Positions 23,313 to 34,332 of a stretch of DNA of 64,000 nt are shown piece by piece. The notes beneath the pieces were generated by a model. It did no database searches, was not told where the DNA came from, and saw nothing but the letters and a program-made list of their open reading frames with translations. The position numbers were made by a program, and so were the translations under genes. Each line of letters starts with the position of its first letter. Position 1 is the stretch's first letter. Source of the DNA: Butyriboletus loyo (lineage: Eukaryota; Basidiomycota; Agaricomycetes; Boletales; Boletaceae); NCBI GenBank assembly GCA_038093515.1, contig JBBPSI010000019.1:1-64000 (forward strand), written 5' to 3'.

Positions 23313-24038
23313 TCACCGCGGGCTGAAAGCCTGGAGAGCATAGAGGAAAACGTGTACACGATGGCTGTTGGATTGTTGCAGTGTGCAAAGATCGAAGTCT
23401 TGAACGCCGGGTTCTAGAAATGGATCCCCGTTGTTGATGCACCCGTCGTGGTTCCAAACTCTGCCATCAGCGCAAAAACGCGCTGAAAAGTGATACCTGC
23501 CCAGGTAGATCATACCCACCAGATCGCACCGTGCAACACCGCGGAGATGTGGCACCGCGATAGATTTGCAGGGTGCCACCGGGTAGTGTTCAAAGAACAG
23601 CATCGGTGGAAGTGTCGTTGAGCGGATACTGTCCCTTGACATCCAAATAACGAATGGGATGCCGGGCCCCTCTGCGTGACGAGCTTGTTGTGAATCGCGC
23701 CAGAGGTCAAGCCAATATTGGAGGTTCATGCTCTGCGGATGGGGGGACAAGAGAGGACTCGATCGTGCATGCGACATTCGAACAGCACGGCTTGCTGAGG
23801 GTAGCATGTGGTCAAGGATCGCAGTGCTAGAAACGCCAACTTGACCTGTCCGTATAGAATCGAGTGGGCTGAGCCGATCCCGAAACTCGTCTCGATAACT
23901 GTCGAACAAGTCCCGTCCAAACAAATTAGCATCGTTCTCTGGGAGTACCTCATATGCTTCAGCCAGTTCCAAGAGAGGCTGCCCCACAACTCTCCATCTT
24001 TCTCGCTCAACAGCCTTATCCGCAGCAGGATAAAAGAC
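23313..24038 (-). CDS. uncharacterised protein exon with deubiquitinase-like box
   Basis: A long open exon on the minus strand follows an AG acceptor at 24039-24040. It encodes VFYPAADKAVERERWRVVGQ, LLELAEAYEVLPENDANLFG, MNLQYWLDLWRDSQQA and later DLVGMIYLGRYHFSARFCAD followed by GRVWNHDGC, before a frame end at 23313 or an earlier donor. The GxIYxGxxHFxAR...VWxHDG pattern resembles the histidine box of ubiquitin C-terminal hydrolase-like domains found in many agaricomycete uncharacterised proteins, often beside transposons. The Cys box is not visible here. I see no start codon, so the gene is 5'-incomplete or truncated. Its relation to the gene starting at 23194 is unclear; they could be one broken gene. 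Confidence 0.45.
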   Translation of the reverse strand, partial: VFYPAADKAVERERWRVVGQPLLELAEAYEVLPENDANLFGRDLFDSYRDEFRDRLSPLDSIRTGQVGVSSTAILDHMLPSASRAVRMSHARSSPLLSPHPQSMNLQYWLDLWRDSQQARHAEGPGIPFVIWMSRDSIRSTTLPPMLFFEHYPVAPCKSIAVPHLRGVARCDLVGMIYLGRYHFSARFCADGRVWNHDGCINNGDPFLEPGVQDFDLCTLQQSNSHRVHVFLYALQAFSPR

Positions 24039-25431
24039 CTGTCCGACGAATGTTCAAGAGGTACAACAAACATAAATAACATTATCCCTATTGAGCAAAA
24101 AGTTCCTGCGGTCCGGGCACAGAAAACCCTCCACTACCGTGGGAAATCATGTCATTGCATAACCCCTTAATGAATAGATCGGAGTTCACGTTTTCCTTTT
24201 TTTTAGACTGTTATGGCAGCAGCTGCCTAGACTAGTCCTACACAATACGCTATAGCGGCTATTTAGATAACCGGTCCGAGGAAAAATGCTTTTACGCACG
24301 ACCTGCGTGGCAGGGGGTGTGGGACTCAGTGAGCTGTCAGGTGGCCTCGGGGGCGTCGGAGGGCCTGGGCAGCATAATACCCACTAAAACCTCATTGTTC
24401 GTGACCCAGTTCGGAGGGAGGTGGTGCTCGCTGTCGGTCGATATGTAGTCGGGTATTGATGCGGTTGAGCCAGCGGGTTTCGATGGTTCGGGTAGTTAGG
24501 GTCTGGTTCTAGATGACCCCCATATGAGATGTGTGGATTCGGACGGGAATATCCGCTGCAGGCATGCTCGGGCGTATGGCATAGGGGACTGGTCGCCCTG
24601 TTGCGGAGTTCATGTTTTCCGGCAGTCCTGCAGTTACCAAAAAAAAAAAGGCTTGGACCCCAACGTATCGTGCTTGCGATTACTTGTCCCGACGTGTTGG
24701 AGTACATAAGCAGCTAGTCCGGAACGTTTGGAACGATTGAACGGTCCCGCCGCATTGGGAGTCAACAAAGAGCCCCACACACGACTTTGAGCTGCGTTCG
24801 ACTTCGTGGAGACGAGGCCTCGTTCACGATAGCGTTGGAGAACTGACCGTCCCTTTCGAAGAGCAAGAGCAAGAGCAAGGTACGGGGCAACCATATAATA
24901 CTCGGAAGTTGCATCGCATGGGACATGAGCCCTTTGATGCTATATGTCGACAATTTGTCTGAAATGTTTGCAGTGCGGTACGATAGTCGTCTCTGATAGG
25001 TATCTTGTTCGCCCTGAAAAAAGGTGCCTGAAGGCTCGGGGGTCAGTGAACTTGACACCCAGACCTGGGATTCTTCCCTTCTACCAGACAGGCCCGACTC
25101 GGCCCGGGCGGGAGTTGGGAGTGAGGTGTTCCCAGAGCTCGTCAAAGATGCATCGATGAAAGAAAAACTGAGGATGGTTTTTGCGATGTGAACTGATACA
25201 CTTGTGCAACTGCCTAATGCCCAACCGTAACAAACAAACAAAAAATAAAAGAATTTGAAAAGATCGTCTATGCACAAGAAAAAAAAAGGTATCGAACAAG
25301 TGACATGAATTGTCTGCAAAGTCCCCACTTCCTAGTAACCATAGAGAATCGTACACATTGACTTGCACGTGACGCACACCAGACGGCTCTCGTCCGTAAC
25401 ATCCGTTACACGCGTTGGATGTCGACCCGTG
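24039..25431. other. gene-poor stretch with low-complexity tracts
   Basis: Open frames exist on the minus strand, including a Pro/Tyr/Asn-rich frame near 24400-24560 and a hydrophobic one near 25200-25320. None shows a start, linked exons or a known motif. Homopolymer A/T tracts lie near 24200, 24640 and 25280. Confidence 0.3.
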
Positions 25432-27764
25432 TTAACCGGCCCAGCCTTGCAACGAACTGGACGACGCGCTTCCAACGAAGCGACGATGGGGCACTCCATC
25501 GCCGCCGTTGGTATATCCATTTGCCATCGCCGCGAGGGCCATCGTCGGACACGCGTTTTGCGCGGCATTGTAACCAAGCGATGGCGGTAGTTGCGATGAG
25601 GCATCTGTTGGAGGGGCCGCATCGATGATCACGATTCACGGATCACCGTATGCGTCACGCGCAAATTGAATCAAAAAGATCCATCGGGTCGTCAAACCAA
25701 AAATAAATCAAAATAAGATAAAATAAAAAGATACGACGCACATGCATCCTCCACGGCTGCGTAATTCACATTGTTCCCTGACGTAAACGCGGAGAATTGG
25801 TTCAAGGTCGCGCCGGACGACGACGACGCGGGCGATGTGGATTGCAGGACGGCTTTCAGTTTGGCCGCCGTAGCCGCCTCGATTTCGGGCGAAAAAATAA
25901 ATGGGACGTCTCCTGCATCCTTGACTTTTTGCGTGTTCTTGGTGCTGGATACACCATCCAGCCTGTATTTGTTGGACATGGCGCCAAGGCTCTGCATATG
26001 TGAACCGCGTGGAAGTTCTTGAGAATGACGTCTCCCAGCGGAGGGAGACCCTGCCGACTTGGCCATCGGTGCGGGATTGGGAGCAGGCTTGGACATGGGT
26101 ACCCAAGCGGGTCCTTGCGAGGGAATGGGTATAGCAGTGAGGGGAGGCGACATTGAAAAATATTCCCCAGACGGATCATGAAGAGGGGTAGTAAAGGACA
26201 TTTCAGGTATAGGTACAGGTGACACCATGCCAGGCGAGAAACTCGCCGATGTCGTTGGAGGACTGATAGGATAACCTGCAAGGTCGGGATATAACGGAAG
26301 GGTTGGAGAAGTGCTATGATGGGAAGACAAGGATGTGGTCGGGGATGATGACGAAGAACCAACGTCCGAAGGAGAGACGCAGCCCCATGGGCTCCTTCGC
26401 CCAGGTGAAGTCGAACTGGACACGGCTCCAATGTGTGGCGGTCTGTCCGCTCGTCGGCCGCGTTCTACCTTTGTCTTGCTTACTGGGCGTCCGTCTTCAG
26501 ATACGGGGAACGGTTGGGAAGCTTCTGGAATGGACAAGGGTGTTGGCGTGCTCTTATGTTTGGTGCGGGCGGGCTCTTCGCGGAAAAAGGGTTGTCTAGG
26601 GGGATGGGTACCGTAGAGCTTCTTGCGACTCAAACCATGCACCTTTTGGAGCGAACTCACTAGGCTTGGTGTGGAATCGTTTTGTGCGGGTGCTAGTGCC
26701 GGCGGGGATGCGGCAGACTGGACATCCTGCGGAAATGATTGATGTCGTAGGACGGGTGGGCGGGCTACCGTGCGAGGCGATTGCTGTAGGAGGTGAGCAT
26801 GGAAGAGACGCAGTAGATTGAGCTCACCTGTTCGACGGGTTCGATCGTGGGACGGTCTATAGATGGAAAACGTGAAAGTGAGTCACTTGGTTCGTAGGTG
26901 TAGACTGGTGGCGGACGAACCAGAGGGATTTCCAGAGAGAAGAAAGGTATAGTCTGGACTCGTTGGAAACCAGGGGGAGACTTGGGAGTGACCTTGGAGT
27001 TCGAGCTCGAGGGGCATCAGTAGGCAGAGGAGCGAGGACAGGGGAGATGGCATACGCTGGTCATGAAGAGTTCATTCATGGATGTCATGTCTTGTGAAGC
27101 GGGGAGGATCATGTGACAGTGTATTCCAAGCTAAATGGAAGGATCAACTGAATGTGTCGGCTGAAAATCGGGTCACGGTACCTGTGCCATCCGTTGGCCA
27201 AGTAGGCGCCACTCTGATTGGCCGATCTGAGCCGGCATCGTTATTGATACGCCCCAGGTGCCTGGTGTAGGCGAGGAGGCAGCGACGACGAAAAGATGGA
27301 GGTTGACTGGACCACCCTGGAATTGGGCGGCAGCCTCGAGCATGAGCTGGGGAAAGGGGAGGAGATGAGAAGAAGCATGTGGGAAGAGAAGTGATCTGAC
27401 CTCTGTGGCTCTGTTGATGATCCGAGAGGTTATTTTGTTATCCGGGCTGAAGCTGAGCTTTAGGTCTGGGAGCTGGTTGTATTGTCGAGGTGGTGCTGAA
27501 TGAAAGGATGCGGAATCGTCGCCGACGGGTGCGGTTGTGAGCCAGAGGACGGGTATCTAGGGAGAGATTAGGGAGGGCTGGGGTGGGAGAGAGGGGACGG
27601 ACGGGGACGATGGGATTTGCCAAGCGGAGTGCGCCGAGGAGGGTGGGGAGGTAGTGCTGGCGGAGGTCGTTCCAGGCGGCGAGCATGCCGTGCGAGTTTT
27701 CGATGAGGATGAGGGTGACGACTGCCCTCACGGCGGGGGGGGAGGAGAATATGGGGGGCGTCAT
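25432..27764 (-). CDS. Mediator subunit Med25-like von Willebrand A protein
   Basis: The N-terminal vWA-type domain matches the Med25 family. MTPPIFSSPPAVRAVVTLIL, IENSHGMLAAWNDLRQHYLP and LLGALRLANPIVP are followed after a short intron by IPVLWLTTAPVGDD. QYNQLPDLKLSFSPDNKITS and RIINRATE come next, then LEAAAQFQGGPVNLHLFVVA and GVSITMPAQIGQSEWRLLGQ. The rest, in several exons, is a Ser/Pro-rich disordered region with KVHGLSRKKLYG and PHIGAVSSSTSPGRRSPWGC. It ends GSASSSSLQGWAG-TAA at 25432. Med25 is an activator-binding subunit of the Mediator complex in animals and plants; fungal members with this vWA domain are known but poorly studied. Internal splicing between 26660 and 27060 is approximate. 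Confidence 0.82.
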
Positions 27765-27929
27765 GGATGGACGGGGCAAGAGCAACAACGCTCGGCTTTC
27801 ATCCGGCCTTGGAAGTCGCTCACGTGCTGTCGGGGTTATCGATGCATGCGGAGACAAAAGATCGTCTTGCTCTGTGACTCCGGACCGTCAATGACCTCTC
27901 CCCGGACCGTCGCCGTCGCAGCGACCCCT

Positions 27930-29259
27930 ATCCAAGACGAAGAGGCACCTCCTCGTAATCACCGGTCTCCAGGATGTCAACATCGGCAAGTCTGTCCCAA
28001 CTATATGGAGTACCAGAACGCATGTGTAGCTTGCTCCGATTCTCGCATAGCTCGCACCACGTTTTGGTTCCTGTCAGGACACAATCTCCACCTCTACGGC
28101 GGAGGTGGGACTATCCCAACAAGGTCACTCCCTTGCCTTGTCGCTCAATGCAGACTCTGGGAACCGTCCATGGTTCTTCCACCACCTTTGCACGTCCCCC
28201 TCGCCGTGGGCAATGCCTCGAACGTTCTCATCGAAGAAATAGGTTATCCTTTTTGGGAACGTCTCATCCTCCGTCCACTCAACCACTTTGTCTATTAATT
28301 GTGACATACCGTGGAATAAACATCTCAACATCTTATTCTTCTAATTCTGGTATTATCTTTCTATTCTCATCCCCGTCCGCGCTCTAGATGTCTGGAACAT
28401 TTACCGTTCACAACGGCGGCGACTGTGTCTCCCTCAAACCAAACACTACCGACACCCTCATCAAAAACCTCTACTGCAATGGCTTTCATGGCATCTTGGT
28501 CAGGTGCTCTCACATATGCTCCACTACTTTCCATGCTCGTACTTGACTCGTCCTTCTAGTATGCTGGCGAAACCGATATCGTCGCCGACATCTATGTCAA
28601 TAATATTTCCATGAACAATGCTCAGAACGGAGCACGCATCAAAATCTTTGGCGGCTCACCGTATCCGAACTCGACCGCTGGCGGAGGCACTGAATACGTC
28701 CAAGTAAAGTGCTCACCTCATCTCTCTGCCAGTGTGTTCCAATCGCGTTGCTCCCAGAATGTAACATTTGAGGACTGTCATGTCAACACTCGTTCTCAGT
28801 GCTACGATACCACAGCCAACATCTGTACAGAATACCCGACCACGCCGGCCATATCCGACGTCCACTGTACGTACCCCGCCCCACTTCCATTTCGCTCATA
28901 CACGTGTGCTAGATATCAACGTCACCGGTGTGTCATCTGGCAACAGCATCAGTGAAACGGTTATTGGTCGGAACCACCGGTTAGCAGTCTGTAGCACTCG
29001 GTTAGCATCGGAAACCAGCAACTGTTTTACTGATGAGGGGCAACATTTTCGTCGATCTTGAATGCTCGACTGAATGCTATGAGTCATCACCGCGACGGGG
29101 ACCAACTTGACGAGTCCCGACGGTCCGGCGGTGTATTATTGTAAAAACGTCGCCAACGAGACCGCGCTCGATTTTGCACGTACGGCGCCTTCTGCGTCGT
29201 CGTCATCGACCAGAGCCAGAGTTGATTTTTGTTCGAGTAGACGGTCTCGTGGCAAATAG
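27930..29259 (+). pseudogene. broken GH28 exo-polygalacturonase
   Basis: Remains of a secreted pectin-degrading GH28 enzyme, readable only by switching frames. In order: [55 protein letters not shown], then [20 protein letters not shown] and YCNGFHGI (catalytic-domain motifs). ETDIVADIYVNNISMNNAQN, GARIKIFGG, NVTFEDCHV, YINVTGVSSGNS, IFVDLECSTEC and ITATGTNLTSPDGPAVYYCK follow. About a dozen residues are missing between IYRS and NGGDC. Several frameshifts are needed, and an 87-bp MITE-like element (28948-29034) interrupts the coding sequence after SSGN. The last frame is open to a TAG at 29257. I call it a pseudogene that has lost its function. Confidence 0.82.
28948..29034. mobile_element. 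MITE-like 87-bp element, copy 2, inside the GH28 pseudogene
   Basis: It starts ATCAGTGAAACGGTT and ends AACTGTTTTACTGAT, so 13 of 15 terminal bases are inverted complements. Length and ends equal those of the copy at 5035-5121, and the interior is similar (GGTTAGTGGTC-like and GAAACCAG-like blocks). GH28 coding sequence resumes directly after it, which fixes the boundaries independently and shows it is an insertion. Confidence 0.65.
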
Positions 29260-30150
29260 GACGCGCTTGAATCGATTGTCTTTTTATCGCGTACATACAC
29301 AGCAAGTACATAAACGCACCGATTAGCCTGTTCCGTTGGCAATCCGCCGGATCAGAATCACGTTCAAGACGCCCTGAAACATTGTAAAGGCGCCCTCAAA
29401 CGTTCCTGGCGCTTACGAGGACCCGACGGGTTGACGAATACAATCGATATCACGACGTGACGACGATGGCTTACATCCATTTTGAACGTTCGCACCCTGC
29501 CGTCATCCTGGACTACATATGGATTGTGCACCCTCGTCTCGAGACTCGGTGGGCGGCCAAGACGACGGGACTGAAGCAAATCGCGTCGTCGGATGGTGCG
29601 GTGGATCCTCGTGCCCAAGTCGCTGCGTTTTTGACACACAAGGTCATACTTCATCGCGTTCGTTTTCAGACCCAAGTCCTCCAGTGATACCCTGAAGGGG
29701 GAACACGAACGTCCCCACCGTCGCTTTGGATTTCCGAGTGGACCCAATGTCGGGGTCCATCACGATCCCGGGGATGCATTCCGCGTCGATCAAAGTCGCG
29801 CGCTCTTTCATCAATGCCCGCCTTTGGCACGTTATGCAAACCAGAGACCGTGCCATGAGAAGTGGGCGGTGCCATTCGCGTCGCTGAGCCGGAGCTTGTG
29901 CGACGACTTGGTGCGTGCGTTGGAACGACTGCGAAACCCAGAGCCTTGTTCAACACGTGTGGAATGCAAAAACCCACGACAAGGTCATCCACGCCAGTAT
30001 GTCTGGCTTGGTGCTCTCACTCGATCCCGTTGGCTTGGGAGTTGAAGGGAGAGATGCGGATATGACAGATTCGGTTCACAGTTACTAATACTTCCTTTTA
30101 TGGGTATTTACCTCACACTGTAAGAGACAACCCATTTTGTGTAATTGGTG
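29260..30150. other. no assignable gene; overlapping long open frames
   Basis: High-GC sequence open in several frames on both strands (notably minus 29364-29992). The frames have no linked exons and no motif I recognise, and they overlap each other. It may hold another degraded gene. Confidence 0.3.
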
Positions 30151-30472
30151 GAGGAGATCAATGCACAACTTGATCAGATGAACTTCAGAATGGTGAGTGT
30201 AACAACATATGGATATGTCCGAAGGGATGTTGATTCCTTGAACATCGCCGATCATTAATCGAGTAGGATGCTTAGCACTTTGACACCAGCAGTAATATTC
30301 CTTTTCTGACGTTCAGCAGAATGCCCGTCAGCTCGTCGACGACGCAGGCAAGTTCGTGTGGGAACTGCTGGCATGCGCCATTCGTAGCTTTATGACTTTC
30401 CTCGAGATGGTCTCATGTTTGCTTCGGGAGATTACCGAGAGGCTTGATGCGCTCGCAAACCGCCATGCCGCC
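30151..30472 (+). CDS. two linked exons of a helical protein, unknown
   Basis: Exon one (about 30151-30197) reads VEEINAQLDQMNFRM up to a GTGAGT donor. After an acceptor at about 30317 the frame continues QNARQLVDDAGKFVWELLAC, AIRSFMTFLEMVSCLLREIT and ERLDALANR. Both pieces are amphipathic and helical, with coding-like third positions. No start or stop is clear: the frame stays open into the antisense of the small membrane protein gene. It could be a fragment or the end of an unmodelled gene. Confidence 0.35.
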
Positions 30473-30473
30473 T

Positions 30474-30792
30474 TCATTCCTCGCCATCCTCATCGTCGCA
30501 GCTCTCGTTACCCCAATATCTGCGCCTGCTACGCGTGGGGCAGAAACATCGACAGTACAAGATATCTACTATCAGGTTCCAGATTGCCACCTCGACCTAA
30601 ACGACACGCGTGTCCGCGTGAATTGCACATGCGTTGCATGTATAAAGAAGAGCGTACCATCGTGACGCCACGGACGATCGCCATGATGGCCCCCGCGATC
30701 GCCGAGATGAGATAACGGCACCCTTGAGCCCGTGGAAGGGTGTGTTTGTGAGTGGGGGTAGTGTCGACGGTACGCAGGGTTGTACGCACCAT
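30474..30792 (-). CDS. small hydrophobic protein with double-membrane-segment pattern
   Basis: Two exons (30658-30792 and 30474-30596) join in frame through a 61-nt intron and encode about 85 aa. After a polar start (MVRTTLRTVDTTPTH) comes YLISAIAGAIMAIVRGVTMV, then EVAIWNLIVDILYCRCFC and an Arg-rich, then acidic tail ending CDDEDGEE-TGA. The pattern of short Ile/Ala-rich helices followed by a CRC cluster recurs in small basidiomycete proteins of unknown role, probably membrane-attached. The first 23 residues could be intronic, but splicing them out does not keep frame. The gene converges on, and nearly touches, the plus-strand exon ending near 30472. Confidence 0.6.
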
Positions 30793-32275
30793 GATAGACT
30801 AGATAGTATAGGTTATGAACGTGGATGAGGGTTCGAAGTGAGATTGGAACGAAAGAAGGAGCAGTCCATGCGAGCATTTTCATACCCCTGTGGATGGTCG
30901 ATGACGTTGATTCAGAGGCTGGCAGCGGCCAGTGGAGCTGGTGTCCACAGAAGCATGCAGTGCAGTCGTAGATGAGGTGAGATCTATGAGATCTATAAGA
31001 CGCACAAGTGCCAACTGGTAGTAACGCTCTGATACATCGGAGGGCTATCGATATCCTCGATGCATGCAGTGACCGTAGTATAAACGTGCGAGTCGGCGCT
31101 GCTTGCGACGTCGTCGAAGACTTGGTCCGCTTCTTCGATTAAATGATGTCGACCCGAGCCAACGTTTACTTCCTGGTCCGAAAACGTCGTACCCGCATCC
31201 AAGCTGCCAACGGGACCGTTCATCGCAAGTCATCGATCATCGATCATCCCAGGCCCCGGCGTGATCTGACAACACGCAAACCCCAACCCACCGCACGACC
31301 GGGCAACTCCTTCATTCATGGTCGTCTCGCTTGATTCAAGCGCTCGGCCATGTATGATAGGATTGACCTGCCAGGAAAAGACGTTTCGTCTATCATATTC
31401 CCAACTGCCCCGAGCCAGCCTTCTGACGCTTCTCGCCGATCTCGAATGTGCCAAATAGATCCATCTCATGTACAAACACGACACAACAGTTTTTGACTTA
31501 AATTGGCAGACACCTTCACACAGTTGGCCTCACAGGGTCGATATCATCGCTGTCATTCACGAGTCGCTTCGTCTCTCTCGTTTCCTCCAGCCCCCCCCCC
31601 CCCCACTCTTCTCAGATTTCCAGGTGGCGGTCGTTCTGGCTAGGCATTACGATGACCACTGGTCCACACTGATAGACCAGTCATCATTGCAAATGCAAGC
31701 CAGCACACCTACGATGCGCTCGTACTTTTATCCAACCAAGGTCCCGTCCACGTTTCTCTCTGAATCATCGTTGTTAGAACGCTGTTATCTGACGTCCCGT
31801 GCCCTCGTCATGGATCCGACGAGGGACCCCTTGTGTCACTTTTTACGAGACATGATCGTCGTTCCCGATCGTGAAAATCCGTTTGCAAGCGTCTTTGTTG
31901 GGGTTCAAGGTGATGGACTATTGAAGGATTCGTGCAGTTGTGCATATCTAAATCTGTCTGCTTGTCTGATGATACGATCATTGGAGACGAGGTCATTCAT
32001 CTTGCTACAATCGTGCAGCTCGCACGGGCTCTGTTTGGTCATGTGGGCTGTGGATGAGCACACAAACAAGCGTGAGATCACGGACGTCGAGGGTTAATGA
32101 CGATAAGTTGGACGATCCTTTACGTTGCATATTGGAGCCAAATCGAAGGCACTCATAGATATCAATCAAGGCAACGCACACAAAAATTATGGATATCAGT
32201 AGCAAGAACATATCCAAGACATTGAATCCAAATGAGATGTCCATATCTCGTGAGCACATGCATGCATGATCAACA
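30793..32275. other. uncertain coding remnants, no confident gene
   Basis: A minus-strand frame at about 31025-31223 (IEEADQVFDDVASSADSHVY) looks coding. So does a plus-strand frame at about 31680-32100 (DPTRDPLCHFLRDMIVVPDR and, in another frame, DDTIIGDEVIHLATIVQLAR). Neither has a supported start or end. A poly-C run lies at about 31591-31604. These may be relics. Confidence 0.3.
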
Positions 32276-33733
32276 TCAACTCGTCTTTTCGTTCCATCTG
32301 TAAATGAAGAGACGCATCAGCGACCCCGGCGAAAGATTGAGCGGCGACGTGCTCGAAATGCACGTATGTACTCACAAATCCAAAAACAGTTTCCAGAGTA
32401 TGGAAAACAAGATGCCCTGCAGACCGTTGGCCAAGATCCGCGTTTTCAGGCCTCGTCCAAACAAGCCCTTGACGCCGTCGGCAGCGATCACTGCACGCGC
32501 AGCATCTGCATAGCCGATGCGGATGGCATTGACTTGGCGGTAGGTCTTGACTACACGTAAAGAATTCGAGACGCTATCGGAAATTATGGACGCTGCGAAT
32601 CCGATAACCGCTGAGCGAAGGAGCTTTTCAAAAACGTTGGTGGGGAGAGGAAGGGTCGCGTCCAGGTAGTTGTACGTCCCGAACCACTAGACAGATCCGA
32701 GTCAGACTCAAGGGCAACGAAGAAAGGAGGCACCTACGGGATAATGGCCCACAAACGTGGCTGCTGCTGTTGCCAAGGCACCGTACCAAAGAGAACCGAT
32801 GCCATATTTCTTGACCTGGACACGAGAGACCAAAGTGCATGAGATTATGTCGTCCCTACGAGTCCATGACTAACCCTAGCTCTGAGCAGTGGTATACCGT
32901 CCTTGCCTTGAGTTTGCATGGTAGTCTTGATGGTATCAACCGGCGTCAAGATCATCCTGAAGCATGCCGCGGCCACGCTCGCGAAAACGGTTTTGACGAG
33001 CATCGGGAGCTTGCTCATAAAGGTGTTGCTCTGCAAGAGAGCAAGAATACCTGCGTTGGCTGCGGTATCGCCAAAGCGCGCCACAGGTCCTTGAACGAGT
33101 GCGGCACTGAGACCCTGATAGTACCTCGTCCAACCACCGTCTGCATACAGCGTCTTGATCGCTTCCGTGGTCGTCGTGCCGTAGCGGTATTGATAGTTCA
33201 TGACCGTCCTCAGGGGCTATGGGGGACCACTGAGTACAGCTAATGGAGACACTTGACTGGATTTACCATGAGGGTGAAGACCTGGAGAACCATAGCTACA
33301 TATGAAAACATGGGTCGCTGTTCAACGTTGGAATCCATGGTTGAAACCCTCACCTGCGGCGCCGCTGAGTCCACCACCGAGTGCACTCTTGAGAGCCTTG
33401 CCCAAGTCGAACTAGGGTGACTGAGTAACTCCCAGCAGAGCGCCAATCGAGACAAAACCATACCTGAGCGTCATCTGCATCGATGAACCCTTTGATGAAG
33501 AGGCCAAGTACGATGAGCGACAAGAGTACGATGACGCTCTGGAACACAATCGTGGACCATGACCTCGTCCTCGGAGCTTCTGCATCAACGGCGACGAGAG
33601 TGCTGTTGGATTCCTCGTCACTACCACCCGCGGCGCTCGGGTCCTGGAGAGATTCGTCATGATAAGAGGGTGGTTTAGAGGAACTCAGCAGAGGCTGGGT
33701 CTCAGGGTTGGCGGTCAGTGTCCCGGCAGACAT
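32276..33733 (-). CDS. mitochondrial carrier family (SLC25) protein
   Basis: Inner-membrane carrier-type protein with an N-terminal extension. It starts MSAGTLTANPETQPLLSSSK, has a single early hydrophobic segment (FQSVIVLLSLIVLGLFIKGF), then DLGKALKSALGGGLSGAA. The second repeat carries YADGGWTRYYQGLSAALVQG, PVARFGDTAANAGILALLQS and the signature ILTPVDTIKTTMQTQGKDG (PxDxxKxxxQ). The third carries KYGIGSLWYGALATAAATFV, FEKLLRSAVIGFAASIISDS, SLRVVKTYRQVN and GRGLKTRILANGLQGILFSI, ending LFLDLWNEKTS-TGA at 32276. Signature motifs of the first and third repeats are degenerate, so the substrate cannot be guessed. Splice junctions keep frame throughout. Confidence 0.9.
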
Positions 33734-34131
33734 GGGGTGTTGGTGAGAAGCGAAGAAGTCTCCCCACGGTGATGACTGTCAATGATGGCCGACGAATCCG
33801 AGCATGCGAGATAGAAAGCGTGAGATTGTCAATGTAGCAAACCGAACAACGAAACCTTGACTGAGATGCAATTTCTGGAATTAAGGGTAAGTTATCGACG
33901 GACTCGCAGCGCACTCGACGTCGGACGCGATCGATCGAAGCAAACTAGGTAAGGTTAGGTCTTAGCTTGACCAGTTTGGGAACAAACCCACGACTCAGTG
34001 AACCAGCCTAAGCGAAACCCCATAATCTAGAATGGCAGAGAGCCAGGAAGATTGTCCCGTCGGTTCACTCTGTCTAGACCGACTCATCGCTCATCGTTCA
34101 GATCGTTCCAACTCGCTCACGGTCTGCGCTC
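33734..34131. other. upstream region of carrier gene
   Basis: Promoter and 5' UTR candidate for the minus-strand carrier; no exon chain is visible. Confidence 0.35.
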
Positions 34132-34332
34132 GTCATGTTTAGCTTAACGGTGGTTCTGGCTCTGGTGGCCAGACTGGTACCACTGGCGGCACGACTAGTG
34201 CAACAACAGGTGGCACTACCCAAGCTACCGCGACCAGTACCTCTTCCCGGCGGTGCTGTCGGCCTGAAATCTGGCGGTAGCATGGCCGTGTGCATGGTCG
34301 TTGCCCTCGTTGGCGCGTTCATACTCCTCTAA
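34132..34332 (+). pseudogene. frameshifted tail of a GPI-anchored Ser/Thr/Gly-rich protein
   Basis: One frame reads a Gly/Ser/Thr-rich linker (NGGSGSGGQTGTTGG, then TSATTGGTTQATATSTSS). A one-base change of frame near 34243 gives GGAVGLKSGGSMAVCMVVAL followed by VGAFILL and TAA at 34330. Together these make a typical C-terminus of a fungal GPI-anchored surface protein: linker, small omega-site residues, hydrophobic tail. No upstream domain is seen. I read it as the 3' end of a broken gene; a sequencing error at the shift is possible. Confidence 0.55.

Noticed and set aside
29364..29992. Long minus-strand frames downstream of the GH28 pseudogene
   Set aside because: Several frames are open at once in GC-rich sequence, and none shows a family motif or splice-linked partner. 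I considered Argonaute and phospholipase D and found no diagnostic residues.
31591..31604. Poly-C run
   Set aside because: Simple homopolymer, possibly with a length error; no function inferred.
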